DNA of 64,000 bases from DATMER01 sp963741305 (GTDB taxonomy: Bacteria > Acidobacteriota > Thermoanaerobaculia > Multivoradales > UBA5704). Location of the stretch: contig CAVUHL010000003.1 in the NCBI GenBank assembly GCA_963741305.1, forward strand, positions 2,294,001 through 2,358,000, given 5' to 3'. Each line of letters begins with the position of its first letter. The stretch's first letter is position 1. The notes beneath the pieces were generated by a model. That model saw only the letters and a program-made list of their open reading frames with translations. It ran no database searches and was not told the DNA's origin. A program made the translations under genes and the position numbers. Below are positions 22,901 to 27,281 of the stretch, piece after piece.

Positions 22901-23328
22901 AGGAGCTGGATGCCGGCGGGCGCCAGGCCCGCGGTGTCCGTGACCGATCCGTACTCCGCCGTCAAGGTGTCGTGGACCGCCGGCGGGCCCGCGAGGGTCC
23001 CGGCCTCCAGGATGCCTGCCTGGCTCGGGGACGCATTGTTGTCCAGCCGGATCCTCCCCTCGAACACCCCCGAGTCGCGGTAGGTTTCCCGCAACGAGAC
23101 GACCTCGGAGTCCCCGGACACGGCCGCGGTCAAGGTCACCTGCACCGTGTCCACGTTGGACGGCGAGGGATCGGAGTCCGTGACCCGCACGCGGGCCTCG
23201 GTCTTTTCGAGGTAGACGCTCGTGTCGGCTCCGCTGCCGTCGACGAACGAGACGGTCTGGGCAAGAGCCGGAGCGGACGACAGGGACAGCGCGCAAACCA
23301 ACAACCCGAACAGGCGGCGAATCGGCAT
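7924..23328 (-). CDS. Giant secreted repeat protein (adhesin-like) with cadherin-like repeats and a LamG domain
   Basis: A 5134-residue protein. The ATG at 23328 has GGAGGAG seven bases upstream and starts a signal peptide (MPIRRLFGLLVCALSLSSAP, cleavage near ALA-Q). Reading further upstream is only the antisense of tag. Zone 1, about residues 24-3815, is roughly 33 units of about 115 residues with a recurrent (L/I)xETGxxTGVFEGS signature, including near-identical 460-residue super-units. Zone 2, about residues 3815-4920, is 12 cadherin-like/tandem-95 repeats with NDAPVANDD starts and NDTDxDNDTL putative calcium sites. Zone 3, the last 215 residues, is a LamG/concanavalin-like domain. No LPXTG, PEP-CTERM or autotransporter end is visible, so anchoring is unknown. 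A cell-surface or matrix adhesin is the likeliest role (inference). Confidence 0.9.
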   Translation of the reverse strand: MPIRRLFGLLVCALSLSSAPALAQTVSFVDGSGADTSVYLEKTEARVRVTDSDPSPSNVDTVQVTLTAAVSGDSEVVSLRETYRDSGVFEGRIRLDNNASPSQAGILEAGTLAGPPAVHDTLTAEYGSVTDTAGLAPAGIQLLDPHGLPATGFTDGDWVHVRVEDHVRTDDPGTRDTLTVQVQNQLMGDDELVTLTETARRTGVFEGRIRHVWTNSPANDGIIGGFTGQHILADHYVSGYAEYVSVSASVISARVEILDGDGRPTSLVPESSLLRIRVTHGAAAGYPTVDVVDVMVYSQLTGDQEQVLLTETGPATGILEGTLPMSAFGQVQHSDGVLHTAEDLGPPHRFDQVSVTYQDEYHYSGLTGVAAATYGSETRFTDAEGKDAEAYAAGFPAWVRVEDHNANQPAVVDTVLATIESLTEGDSETLTLTETGQDTAIFSGSMPIELASGTSYQDGTIQAQADDTLRVLHGDALGLTASGDLARLRGSRLQFIDTDGRPVAEVLENGNARVRLEQSDCNSSPWWTDYCQVIFTSRIHADEEEIWIQETGDDTGVFVGEVFTPFFYTAGTYNGVLELGNSGSPEYLADEVTATAGSNFARVPAVAFTLRFIRANGEDAETFSPGEAVWLRLEDQGIDDPYALQTEDVLVRVFGSSEIEPMQLTETGPGTGVFVGSLPSRFSASPAYDGTLDVEIGSRLLVDWTHLYDSREARDEAVVTGTGTPPPAEEPPVTFRDAYGHPADSYTQGGTAYVRVEDAEANLLPTHYDFVQVTLNAPATGDTENVYLRETTRDSGIFEGSAVLDANGPSWNSGLYCSPGDEIEAVYGEFSDEATIRYASAMFVDETGAPTGEVLEDGVARLRVVGSEPVSSVNVAVNSSRGADQESVMLLETSPGSKIYEGTIQLSFMSTSGGQSGNGVLNTTNSGSPDYLGDELTVTFQDGEGTAVTVPSRVRFFDSYGRVTSTFAVGESVGVRVEDHHLDDPLMQEQIQVLVHETGSGDSNSVTLIETGFDTNVYEGTIATEDGPVTGGDGTLQLMPGQVIEAERLNQHTPHPTVAQATMTGASVVFVDAEGRPVEAYFERTRAYVRVSDAFADINSSADQINVTVQTFLGLDSESLSLIETGPSTGMFEGSIPLLRGGGGSGHQNNGYLETDQYAGPPLEYDTLTASYASVAGTVSGTAGIIGSRTWFIDAYGNETDSYVAGTMAYMRVEDHAAAAMPGSYDFVQVTLTSPMTGDTENAYLRETTRDSGIFEGAFSLDPASPSYGDGRLQSMPGGEIEVEYEEQGSDGESSDTAVIRYSSAEFIDESGVPTGEVLENGVARLRVVGSSPGSSIDVSVTSSRAQDQLSVTLAETFPGSKVYEGTVQLSFAPPGGGMSNGLLETSTSGSPDYLGDNLTLMYQDGVGHAVTIPSRVRFFDSYGRVTSTFAVGEQVGVRVEDHNLDDPMMEEQIQVLVRALGQGDANSVTLIETGFDTNIYEGGIDTEDGPVTGGDGKLQVAPGQVIEAERLNVHTPYPTVAQATMSGASVVFIDSQGRPAQVYLEGTRAYVRVSDSFADFSPSADQIMVTVQTFLGLDSESLSLTETGPSTGVFEGSLPLQRTNANPNNGILETAQDAGPPAEFDVLTASYQSISGTVSATAGILGSRTWFIDAYGNEADAYTAGTAAYVRVEDHLNGSMPGYYDYAPVILTAPATGDTETLYLMETTRDGGIFEGSLSLDRVPIASLNDGSLQSMPGQEIEVVYDEPGYERSSDKAVIRSSSAEFIDEAGEPTGEVLENGVARLRVTGSSPGSSVEVSVTSSRAQDQLSVTLTETFPGSKVYEGTAQLSFSPPGGGMSNGLLETSTSGTPDYLGDDLTLTYQDGVGHAVTISSRVRFFDSYGRVTSTFAVGEQVGVRVEDHNLDDPMMEKQIQVLVRALGQGDANSVTLIETGFDTNIYEGSIATEDGPVTGGDGKLQVSPGQVIEAERLNVHTPYPTVAQAMMSGASVVFIDAQGRPAQVYLEGTRAYVRVSDTFADFSPSADQIMVTVQTFLGLDSESLSLTETGPSTGVFEGSLQLQRTNATPNNGTLETAQDAGPPAEFDVLTASYQSISGTVSVTAGILGSRTWFIDAYGNESDAYTAGTAAYVRVEDHLNGSMPGYYDYAPVILTAPATGDTETLYLMETTRDSGIFEGSLSLDKVPIASLNDGSLQSMPGQEIEVVYDEPGYERSSDKAVIRSSSAEFIDEAGEPTGEVLENGLARLRVSNSSPGSSVEVSVTSSRAQDQLSVTLTETFPGSKVYEGTAQLSFSPPGGGMSNGLLETSTSGTPDYLGDDLTLTYQDGVGHAVTIPSRVRFFDSYGRVTSTFAVGEQVGVRVEDHNLDDPMMEEQIQVLVRALGQGDANSVTLIETGFDTNIYEGSIETEDGPVTGGDGKLQVSPGQAIEAERLNVHTPYPTVAQAMMSGASVLFVDAEGRPAEVYLEGTRAYVRVSDTFADFSPSADQIMATVQTFFGHDSESLSLTETGPSTGVFEGSLPLQRTNATPNNGILETTQESGPPTEFDVLTASYQSVSGTVSVTAGILGSRTWFIDAYGNEVDAYTAGTAAYVRVEDHITGSMPGYYDYAPVTLTAPATGDTETLYLRETTRDGGIFEGSLDLDRQPSASLNDGSLQSMPGQEIEVVYDEPGYKTSSDKAVIRSSSAEFIDEAGEPTGEVLENGVARLRVSNSSPGSLVEVSVTSSRAQDQLSVTLAETFPGSKVYEGTAQLSFSPPGGGMGNGLLETSTSGTPDYLGDDLTLTYQDGVGHAVTIPSRVRFFDSYGRVTSTFAVGEQVGVRVEDHNLDDPMMEEQIQVLVRALGQGDASSVTLIETGFDTNIYEGSIATEDAPPVSGDGKLQLTPGQTIEAERLNVHTPYPTVAQATMSGASVLFVDAQGQPAQVYLEGTRAYVRVSDTFADFSPSADQIMATVQTFLGLDSESLSLTETGPSSGVFEGSLPLQRTNATANNGILETAQHVGPPTEFDVLTASYQSISGTVSATAGILGSRTWFIDAYGNEVDAYTAGTAAYVRVEDHITGSMRGYYDYTQVTLTAPATGDTETLYLMETTHDSGIFEGSMDLDKEPVPSFNDGSLQAMPGQEIEVVYDEPGYERSSDKAVIRFSSAEFIDEVGEPTGEVLENGVARLRVTGSTPGSSVEVSVTSSRAQDQLSVTLTETAPGSQVYEGTMQLSFSPPGGGMGNGLLETSTSGTPDYLGDNLTLTYQDGVGHAVTIPSRVRFFDSYGQVTSTFAVGEQVGVRVEDHNLDDPMMEEQIQVLVRALGQGDANSVTLIETGYDTNIYEGSIATEDAPPYSGDNTLQLTPGQVIEAERLNVHTPYPTVAQATMTGASVVFINAEGGRAESYFQSTPAYVRVSDVFADFSPSADQIMVTVQSLLASDTESLTLTETGSSTGVFEGSILTAPGSANSGNGMLETGWVSIPPEHDTLTANYSSVSGTVSDTVGMVGSRTWFADPQGNPTDGYAAGSTAFIRVEDHSVSGITTEVRLYSMSTGDVETRIANGGSGLFSADIQLERSSNSVPGDGKLQSMPGEEIEVRHTEVYGQIDSTDRVEIRNAEAIILEDGQAVYGQVLENGVARIRIVDTSPSPQGTVTVQSLYGGDEETVSVSQTTAGVFEGTIQLSFVPPGGAVSNNGTLETSTSGSPEYLQDQLTVFYLDAEGHAVTVPSRITFHNYAGPVTEYAVGSDIRVRVQDRNANDPSQVDTTWALLTAPGDSEGVALTETGLDTGIFEGMLPSSFSPGGLQDGTLTAGPGTVASAEHLNLHTPSPTTAQVTFNGNFAPLAVDDAAPTEEEQPVTIDVLANDSDADQEPLTVGSPTQGANGSVAIVNQTIVYTPEAGFVGTDTFTYVASDPRGGESRATVTVTVIEGNAPPVANDDAATVAEDSYVTVTVLTNDTDADNDTLDVTAVTQGTNGVVVLNANDTVTYTPNPNFNGSDSFTYEIDDPDGETSSATVNVTILPVNDPPVAVDDSATTDEDTAVTVAVLSNDTDLDNDTLDVVSTTNGSAVVNANETITFTPAEGFHGTVTFDYSMTDGNGGSDVGTVTITVNPVNDAPVANNDAATTDEDSSVTVNVLDNDTDPENDTLEVTAVTQGANGTVMLDPVTYTPAANFHGSDSFTYTVSDGNGGTDTATVNVTINEANDAPVANDDAATVSEDSQVTVNVLGNDSDADNDTLNVTAVTQGTNGSVTLNPVTYTPNASFHGTDSFTYTVSDGNSGTDTATVTVTVTSVNDAPIANDDTASAVEDDSVTVNVLGNDTDVDNDTLTVTAVTQGANGSVTLNPVTYTPSPNFFGTDSFTYTISDSTGGGGGVDTATVTVTIAPSNDNLTALDDSATVAEDGSVTVTVLSNDSDPENDVLSVQSVTQGTNGSVAIAGTQVTYTPNPDFHGADSFTYTASDGNGGTDSATVTITVTPVNDAPVAGDDTASVVEDGSVAITVLGNDADVDEDLLTVTSVTQGAHGSVVINGDDTVTYTPAANYNGADSFTYTVSDGETDDTATVTVTIGAANDAPVAADDSASTTEDNPISVSVLGNDTDPENDTLEVSAVTQGANGAVQHTRSGTAIYTPAANFHGTDSFTYTASDGNGGTDTATVTVTISSINDAPVANDDPASVAEDGSVTVAVLANDTDADNDTLTVTARTQGAHGTVTLNPVTYTPAANYNGPDTFTYTISDGNGGTDTATVNVTVGSANDVPNANDDTATTAEDNPVTVSVLGNDTDLDNDTLSVISVTQPANGTVTMNPVKYTPNANFFGSNSFTYTVSDGNGGTDTATVNVTVTAVNDAPVAVNDSATTLAETAVTVLVRTNDTDVEGNTLTITAITQGAHGSVVINAGQSVTYTPATAWIGPDSFTYTISDGAGGTATATVNVTVQAPPRVTANIQVLYPFNEGSGTTVNDTSGVGTPLNLTVASAGAVSWLPGALSINSNTLVQTAGTATKVINASKASNEVTVEAWVDPLNLSQTGPAAIVTVSQTHNKRDVTLGQSGTAYNGQLRTSSTGQGGTQHNANNTATTNLTHVVYTRSSTGAVRIYVNGNLATSATLTGNLSSWDNYKLALGGEVSGTRYWRGELHLVAIYSRALTAAEARQNFLAGAN
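8570..11880 (-). repeat. Twelve tandem-95/cadherin-like coding repeats (about 279 bp each)
   Basis: Twelve successive units of about 93 codons each open with an N-[DA]-x-P-V-A-x-D-D core and contain VTVxVLxNDTD followed by GSDSFTYTVSDGNGG. They are diverged from each other at the DNA level, unlike the 1380-bp repeats farther upstream in the same gene, so this zone is older. The family is typical of bacterial surface proteins and is often calcium-stabilised. Confidence 0.9.
13230..20160 (-). repeat. 1380-bp near-identical super-repeats inside the giant gene
   Basis: The anchor GTGTGAACATTCAGGCGCTC recurs at about 13261, 14641, 16021, 17401 and 18781, spaced exactly 1380 bp, with a diverged copy near 20171. 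Each super-unit is 460 codons and contains four different sub-units of about 115 residues, beginning near VFIDxxGRP, SRTWFIDAYGNE, SSAEFIDEAGEP and SRVRFFDSYGR. Copies differ at only a few percent of bases by eye. The copy number may be collapsed or expanded in a short-read assembly. Confidence 0.93.
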
Positions 23329-23392
23329 CGCTCCTCCAAAAGAGACGAGATAAGACAGTCCAACTCCAACGACGGTTGTCGAGAGAAGGACC

Positions 23393-23482
23393 CCACGGGG
23401 GGCAAAGACGTTTACTCCCCGACCTTCACTGGGTATTGCTTCCCAGAGTGACCGCGGAGTAAAAAACGTTTCACCCCCGTGG
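23393..23482. promoter_or_regulatory. 90-bp nested palindrome between divergent genes
   Basis: The left arm 23393-23418 (CCACGGGGGGCAAAGACG, then TTTACTCC) is an imperfect inverted copy of 23456-23482 (GGAGTAAAAAACGTTTCACC, then CCCGTGG). An inner stem, CACTGGG (23427-23433) with CCCAGAGTG (23442-23450), sits between them. It lies between the giant gene and tag and could be a transcribed leader structure, a shared operator or a small mobile palindrome. I cannot match it to a known riboswitch. Confidence 0.5.
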
Positions 23483-23505
23483 TAGAAAGAGAGCAAGGAG
23501 GCTGC

Positions 23506-24063
23506 ATGGCAAAAGTGACCCGCTGCTGGTGGGCCGGGGACGACCCCCTCTACGTGGCATATCACGACGAGGAGTGGGGCGTGCCGGTGCACGACGACCG
23601 GAAGCTGTTCGAGATGCTGATCCTGGAGGGCGCGCAGGCCGGGCTCTCCTGGATCACGATCCTGCGCCGCCGCGAGGGCTACCGCCGCGCCTTCGACGGC
23701 TTCGATCCCGAGCGGATCGCGCGCTACGACGAGGCCAAGAAGGCCGCTCTCCTCCAGGACGAGGGGATCATCCGCAACCGCGCCAAGATCGACGCGGCCG
23801 TGCGCAGCGCCCAGGCCTTCCTGGAGATCGACGACTTCGACGCCTTCCTCTGGGACTTCGTCGGCGGCAAGCCGAAGAAGAACCGCTGGAAGGAACGCGG
23901 GGAGGTGCCGCCGGAGACGCCGGAGTCCAAGGTCATGAGCAAGGAGCTGAAGCGCCGCGGCTTCAACTTCGTCGGGCCGACCATCTGCTATGCGTTCATG
24001 CAGGCCGTGGGCATGGTCAACGACCACGTGACAACCTGCTTTCGGCACAAACAGGTGAAGTGA
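23506..24063 (+). CDS. tag: DNA-3-methyladenine glycosylase I
   Basis: A base-excision repair enzyme that removes 3-methyladenine from alkylated DNA. It is 185 residues, the family length. It opens with the RCWWAGDDPLYVAYHDEEWG segment, holding the first two zinc ligands (Cys and His), and ends with NDHVTTCFRH, holding the His and Cys that complete the structural zinc site. The central EGAQAGLSWITIL segment belongs to the helix-hairpin-helix fold. ATG at 23506 has AAGGAG five bases upstream, preferred over a GTG at 23479. Its stop overlaps the next start (TGATG), so it is translationally coupled to the hydrolase downstream. Confidence 0.95.
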   Translation: MAKVTRCWWAGDDPLYVAYHDEEWGVPVHDDRKLFEMLILEGAQAGLSWITILRRREGYRRAFDGFDPERIARYDEAKKAALLQDEGIIRNRAKIDAAVRSAQAFLEIDDFDAFLWDFVGGKPKKNRWKERGEVPPETPESKVMSKELKRRGFNFVGPTICYAFMQAVGMVNDHVTTCFRHKQVK

Positions 24064-24869
24064 TGGACCGCGTACGGAAGTTCCGCGAGGAGCACCCGCT
24101 GAAGCGCGTCAATGTCGCCGGGCAGGAGTGGGAGTACATTTCGGCCGGTCAGGGAGAAAGAGCGCTGCTGCTCCTGCCCGGCGCGCTGGCCGTGGCGGAC
24201 TCCACGTGGATCACCCTCCCCCACCACGAGGAGCGTTTCCGCGTGATCGCGCCGACCTACGCGCCGGTCCCCACCATGGCCGAGCTGGTGGACGGCATCG
24301 CCGGCATCCTCGATCACGAGGGGATCCAGGAGGCCGCGGTCTCGGGAGGCTCGTACGGCGGCATGGTGGCGCAGGCTTTCGTGCGGAGGCACCCGGACCG
24401 CACCGAGCGGCTGATCCTCTCCCACACCGCTCTCCCCGACGCGTCACGAGTCCCCGCGCTGAGGATGGGCGTCAAGCTCATGGAGTGGCTGCCGGAGGGT
24501 CTGCTGCGCTGGATCTACAGAAAACGGTTGGCGGGGCTCCTCCCCCGCACGCCGGAAGCGGACGAGTTCCGCGCCTACACCCTGGAGATCGCGGGCAGCG
24601 CCACCAAGGCCGGGCTCCTCGCCCTCTTCCGCCGGGCGGCGGACTTCCTGGGCAACGACCGTCTCCGTCCCGAGGACCTGGACGGCTGGCCCGGGAAGGT
24701 CCTGCTCCTGATGTCCGACGACGACCCGGTCACCCCCGAGCCGGCCCGGGAAGCAATGAAGGCCATGTACCCCCGGGCCGAGGTGCACGTCTTCACCGGC
24801 AGCGGGCACGCCACGGCGCTGCTGCAGCCGGAGAAGTACTTCGAGGTGATGGACCGGTTCCTGGCTTGA
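24063..24869 (+). CDS. Alpha/beta-hydrolase
   Basis: A 268-residue cytoplasmic alpha/beta-hydrolase with no signal peptide. The nucleophile elbow is GGSYGG (Ser in SxGGSYGGMVAQ, about residue 98), the acid is probably in LLMSDDDPVT, and the histidine in GSGHAT near the C-terminus completes the triad. A cap region with many Arg and Leu residues lies between the elbow and the acid. It overlaps tag by one base (TGATG) and has AGGTGAAG upstream, so the two genes form an operon. The substrate is unknown; the pairing with a DNA repair gene gives no metabolic hint. Confidence 0.88.
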   Translation: MDRVRKFREEHPLKRVNVAGQEWEYISAGQGERALLLLPGALAVADSTWITLPHHEERFRVIAPTYAPVPTMAELVDGIAGILDHEGIQEAAVSGGSYGGMVAQAFVRRHPDRTERLILSHTALPDASRVPALRMGVKLMEWLPEGLLRWIYRKRLAGLLPRTPEADEFRAYTLEIAGSATKAGLLALFRRAADFLGNDRLRPEDLDGWPGKVLLLMSDDDPVTPEPAREAMKAMYPRAEVHVFTGSGHATALLQPEKYFEVMDRFLA

Positions 24870-24979
24870 TCAACAGCACTCCTCGAAGCAATCAATCCTG
24901 GTCGTCTTCGGCTCCTTCCACTCACGGAGGGTACCGTGCCGGTCTTCATACTCCCGGGCTGAAGGAACGTCAGAATCGT

Positions 24980-25408
24980 CTAGGGGATGACCGGCTGGTA
25001 GTACCAGACCCGCCGGACCTTCCCTTCCTGCACCTGGTAGACCGCCAGCGCCGCCTGGGTGCGCTCGCCCGACTTTCCCTGCCATCGCGCCCGTTCCACG
25101 ACCGTAACGTAGGGGCCTGCCACCATGGTGCTCTCGAAGGTCGAGCGGACGGTGGGCAGCGAAGCGAAGTAGCTCTTCATGGAGTCGCGGAGCGCCGCCT
25201 GCCCCGCCGTGTCGACCGAGATCTTGTCGCCGTCGACGGTCAGCCACTGAACGTCCGGATGGGCGAGAGCAAGCATCGCCTCCACGTCATGGCTGTTGAA
25301 CGCTTCCAGGAACCGCTCGACGACCTGCCTGGAATCGGGCTCGGGAGCCTGGGCAACCGCGGCGAGCGGAAGGGCAAGGGCAGCCAGCAGGGCGATGGCA
25401 TGTTTCAT
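24980..25408 (-). CDS. Secreted NTF2-like (SnoaL/DUF4440-type) protein
   Basis: A 142-residue protein with a signal peptide (MKHAIALLAALALPLAAVAQ) and one NTF2-like domain. Typical features are VVERFLEAFNSHDVEAMLAL at the domain start, HPDVQW, a TxxVAGPYVTVVERARW strand and VYQVQEGKVRRVWYYQP at the end. Such domains bind small ligands or act as isomerases; no function can be assigned. The ATG at 25408 is chosen because the signal peptide begins there; an in-frame ATG at 25420 is possible, and neither has a clear ribosome site. It converges with the hydrolase gene across 110 bp in which I see nothing, and diverges from the AHSA1-like gene. Confidence 0.82.
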   Translation of the reverse strand: MKHAIALLAALALPLAAVAQAPEPDSRQVVERFLEAFNSHDVEAMLALAHPDVQWLTVDGDKISVDTAGQAALRDSMKSYFASLPTVRSTFESTMVAGPYVTVVERARWQGKSGERTQAALAVYQVQEGKVRRVWYYQPVIP

Positions 25409-25556
25409 GGGTGTAAGCATACAGGTGCTGGTTGTCCGGTTGATCCAGGGGAAACGGGTTCGATAGATTCCCCCACCTGCCCTTGTCGATTTCCAGGATC
25501 GTCGTTCGACCATCCACAGAGGCGCCAACGAACAACCAATCGAAAGGAAGACCATC

Positions 25557-26003
25557 ATGCCTACAGGAACCGTTCGACTCCACCGAGTTCTCCGCGCCAA
25601 GCCGGAACGCGTCTACCGGGCGTTTCTAGACGCTGACGCCATGGCCAAGTGGCTCCCGCCCTACGGATTCACCTGCAAGGTTCACCACATGGACATCAAG
25701 GTGGGCGGCACCTACAGAATGTCGTTTACGAACTTTACGACGGGAAACGGGCACTCGTTCGGTGGCGAGTATCAAGAGCTCGTGCCGTCCGAGAAAATTC
25801 GCTACACCGATCGCTTCGACGACCCCAACCTGCCCGGAGAGATGCAGACGACGATCACCCTGAAGGAGGTATCCTGCGGAACGGAGCTCAACATCGTCCA
25901 GGAAGGAATACCCGAGGTCATCCCGACCGAGATGTGTTATCTCGGCTGGCAGGAATCGCTGGCACAGCTCGCGAAGCTTGTAGAGCCAGAGATTCCGGAC
26001 TAG
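25557..26003 (+). CDS. SRPBCC/AHSA1-like domain protein
   Basis: A 148-residue single-domain protein of the START/Bet v1-like fold (activator of Hsp90 ATPase homologue 1-like). Motifs are the N-terminal HRVLRAKPERVYRAFLDA, then MAKWLPPYGF, DIKVGGTYRM, and YQELVPSEKIRYTDRFDD, with the usual C-terminal helix containing YLGWQESLAQLAKLVE. AAAGGAAG lies upstream of ATG 25557. These proteins bind hydrophobic ligands and are often induced by stress, but the specific ligand is unknown. The gene stands alone, divergent from the NTF2-like gene and followed by a REP-like element. Confidence 0.9.
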   Translation: MPTGTVRLHRVLRAKPERVYRAFLDADAMAKWLPPYGFTCKVHHMDIKVGGTYRMSFTNFTTGNGHSFGGEYQELVPSEKIRYTDRFDDPNLPGEMQTTITLKEVSCGTELNIVQEGIPEVIPTEMCYLGWQESLAQLAKLVEPEIPD

Positions 26004-26074
26004 CGAAGCAACGCTGAGCCCGGGCTGAAGCGGCTGCGGTAGTAACGCATGGTACGACATTTGTCGTAGCAGGA

Positions 26075-26325
26075 TGAGCCCCGGGCAGGGGCGCCAGACG
26101 GTAGCCCGGGGTGGCAACCCCGGGGATGCGGTTTCCCCCAATTCCGAGCCCCGGACGGGGCGACAGATCGGACGCCGGGGCGCGAGCCCCGCGAGGGAGG
26201 GGGCATATGACGATTCCTCCTCCCCGCGGGGTTTTCACCCCGCGGCCCTACTGTCGCCCCATCCGGGGCTCAGTTACCCGGCACTCACGTGCCGGGCTAC
26301 CGGCTGGCGCCCCTGCCGGGGCTCA
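26075..26325. repeat. REP/MITE-like palindromic element beside the transposase gene
   Basis: The arms 26075-26109 (TGAGCCCCGGGCAGGGGCGC, then CAGACGGTAGCCCGG) and 26292-26325 are almost perfectly complementary. Inside are smaller palindromes: CCCGGGGTGGCAACCCCGGG near 26106, CCGCGGGGTTTTCACCCCGC near 26224, and CCGGCACTCACGTGCCGG near 26278. It ends 69 bp before the IS200-like transposase gene and is probably its REP substrate. The rest of 26004-26394 holds only a short hairpin at 26053-26068. Confidence 0.8.
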
Positions 26326-26394
26326 GGATGAGGTAATCTTCTTGGACTGGAACTTGTTGCGGCCAAGCAAGACGGCTGAAAGGGCGCTCGCCTC

Positions 26395-26847
26395 ATGCCT
26401 GACACGTATACCCGACTCCGGTATCACATCGTCTTCGGGACGAAACAGCGCCTTCCCCTCATCACACCCGAGGTCCGCGACGACCTCTACAGTTACCTCG
26501 GAGGAATCCTCGCCCGGCATGGAGGAATTCTCCTGGCCGTCGGCGGGATGCCGGATCACGTCCATCTCCTGGCCGGACTCAATACGACCAAATCCATGGC
26601 CGACGTCATGCAGCGGGTGAAGGCCAACTCTTCCAGGTGGATGAACGAGCGAGAGGGTCGGACCGGGCCGTTCGCTTGGCAGGTCGGCTACGGCGCGTTC
26701 TCCGTCAGCGAATCTCAAATGGAGGTTGTCCGAACGTACATCCTGAGGCAGGAGGAGCATCACCGAAAGGTGCCGTTTCAGGACGAGCTCAAGGCGATTC
26801 TCCGAAAGCACGGCTTCGAGGCGGACCCTAGATTCCTCACCGGCTGA
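26395..26847 (+). CDS. IS200-like Y1 transposase (REP-associated, RAYT-like)
   Basis: A 150-residue single-strand transposase of the Y1_Tnp family. The HUH metal-binding motif is in GGMPDHVHLLAG (about residues 51-60), the catalytic tyrosine is probably in VRTYILRQEEHH (about residue 120), and the N-terminal YHIVFGTKQR strand is typical. It nicks and rejoins hairpin-bearing single-stranded DNA. The length is full and the frame intact, so the protein may be active. Palindrome-rich DNA on both sides (26075-26325 and 26877-27199) suggests a domesticated REP/RAYT pair rather than a complete insertion sequence. No TnpB is present. Confidence 0.92.
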   Translation: MPDTYTRLRYHIVFGTKQRLPLITPEVRDDLYSYLGGILARHGGILLAVGGMPDHVHLLAGLNTTKSMADVMQRVKANSSRWMNEREGRTGPFAWQVGYGAFSVSESQMEVVRTYILRQEEHHRKVPFQDELKAILRKHGFEADPRFLTG

Positions 26848-26869
26848 GTGGGCCATCCGGAGGCCGCAA

Positions 26870-27200
26870 ATTTGGTGGGCTGCGACTGCCCTCTAAATTT
26901 CCGCGGAGAAATTTACTGGGCAGCGGCTGCCCCGCAAATTCTTGCCTCCGGGAAGCCTCTGCCGGAGCGGAATTTTGGTGGGCAGCGGCTGCCCCACAAA
27001 TTTCTGCATCCGAGAAGCCTCCGCCAGCACGAAAATCTGGTGGGCAGTCACTGCCCCGCAAATTCCCGGCGGAAAATTGGTGGGCAGCCGCTGCCCTCTA
27101 AATTTGGGCCGGCAAATTTGATGGGCAGCGACTGCCCCGCAAATTCCGGCTCTCGGGAAGGCTCTGGCGACGCAAAAATCTGGTGGGCAGCGGCTGCCCC
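26870..27200. repeat. Array of seven GGGCAGCGGCTGCCC palindromes
   Basis: Palindrome cores start at 26877, 26918, 26980, 27042, 27082, 27123 and 27185. Spacings are 41, 62, 62, 40, 41 and 62 bp: a short and a long unit. Cores are 15 bp with GGGCAG and CTGCCC arms around a variable 3-bp centre. They are flanked by AAATTT or CAAATT tracts, and the long units add a GGGAAGCCTCTGCC-type segment. The region lies between the transposase gene and the nucleotidyltransferase gene and has no coding potential. Nothing else is visible in 27200-27281. Confidence 0.9.
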
Positions 27201-27281
27201 TTGAAACTTCCAGGGGAAACGGGACCGTCAGGCTGGCCCGCCGCTGGAAAACCATCATGCCGAAGACCCGAGAAGACCGGA

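Noticed and set aside
23393..23482. Cyclic-di-GMP (GEMM-type) riboswitch
   Set aside because: There is a GGCAAAG segment on the wrong strand for the giant gene, but the conserved receptor-loop order is missing.
23329..24048. Upstream extension of the giant gene to 24048
   Set aside because: This part is the exact antisense of tag, and a signal peptide with a strong ribosome site begins at 23328.
26848..27204. Short coding frame across the palindrome array
   Set aside because: The protein merely repeats the palindrome in translation; no ribosome site.
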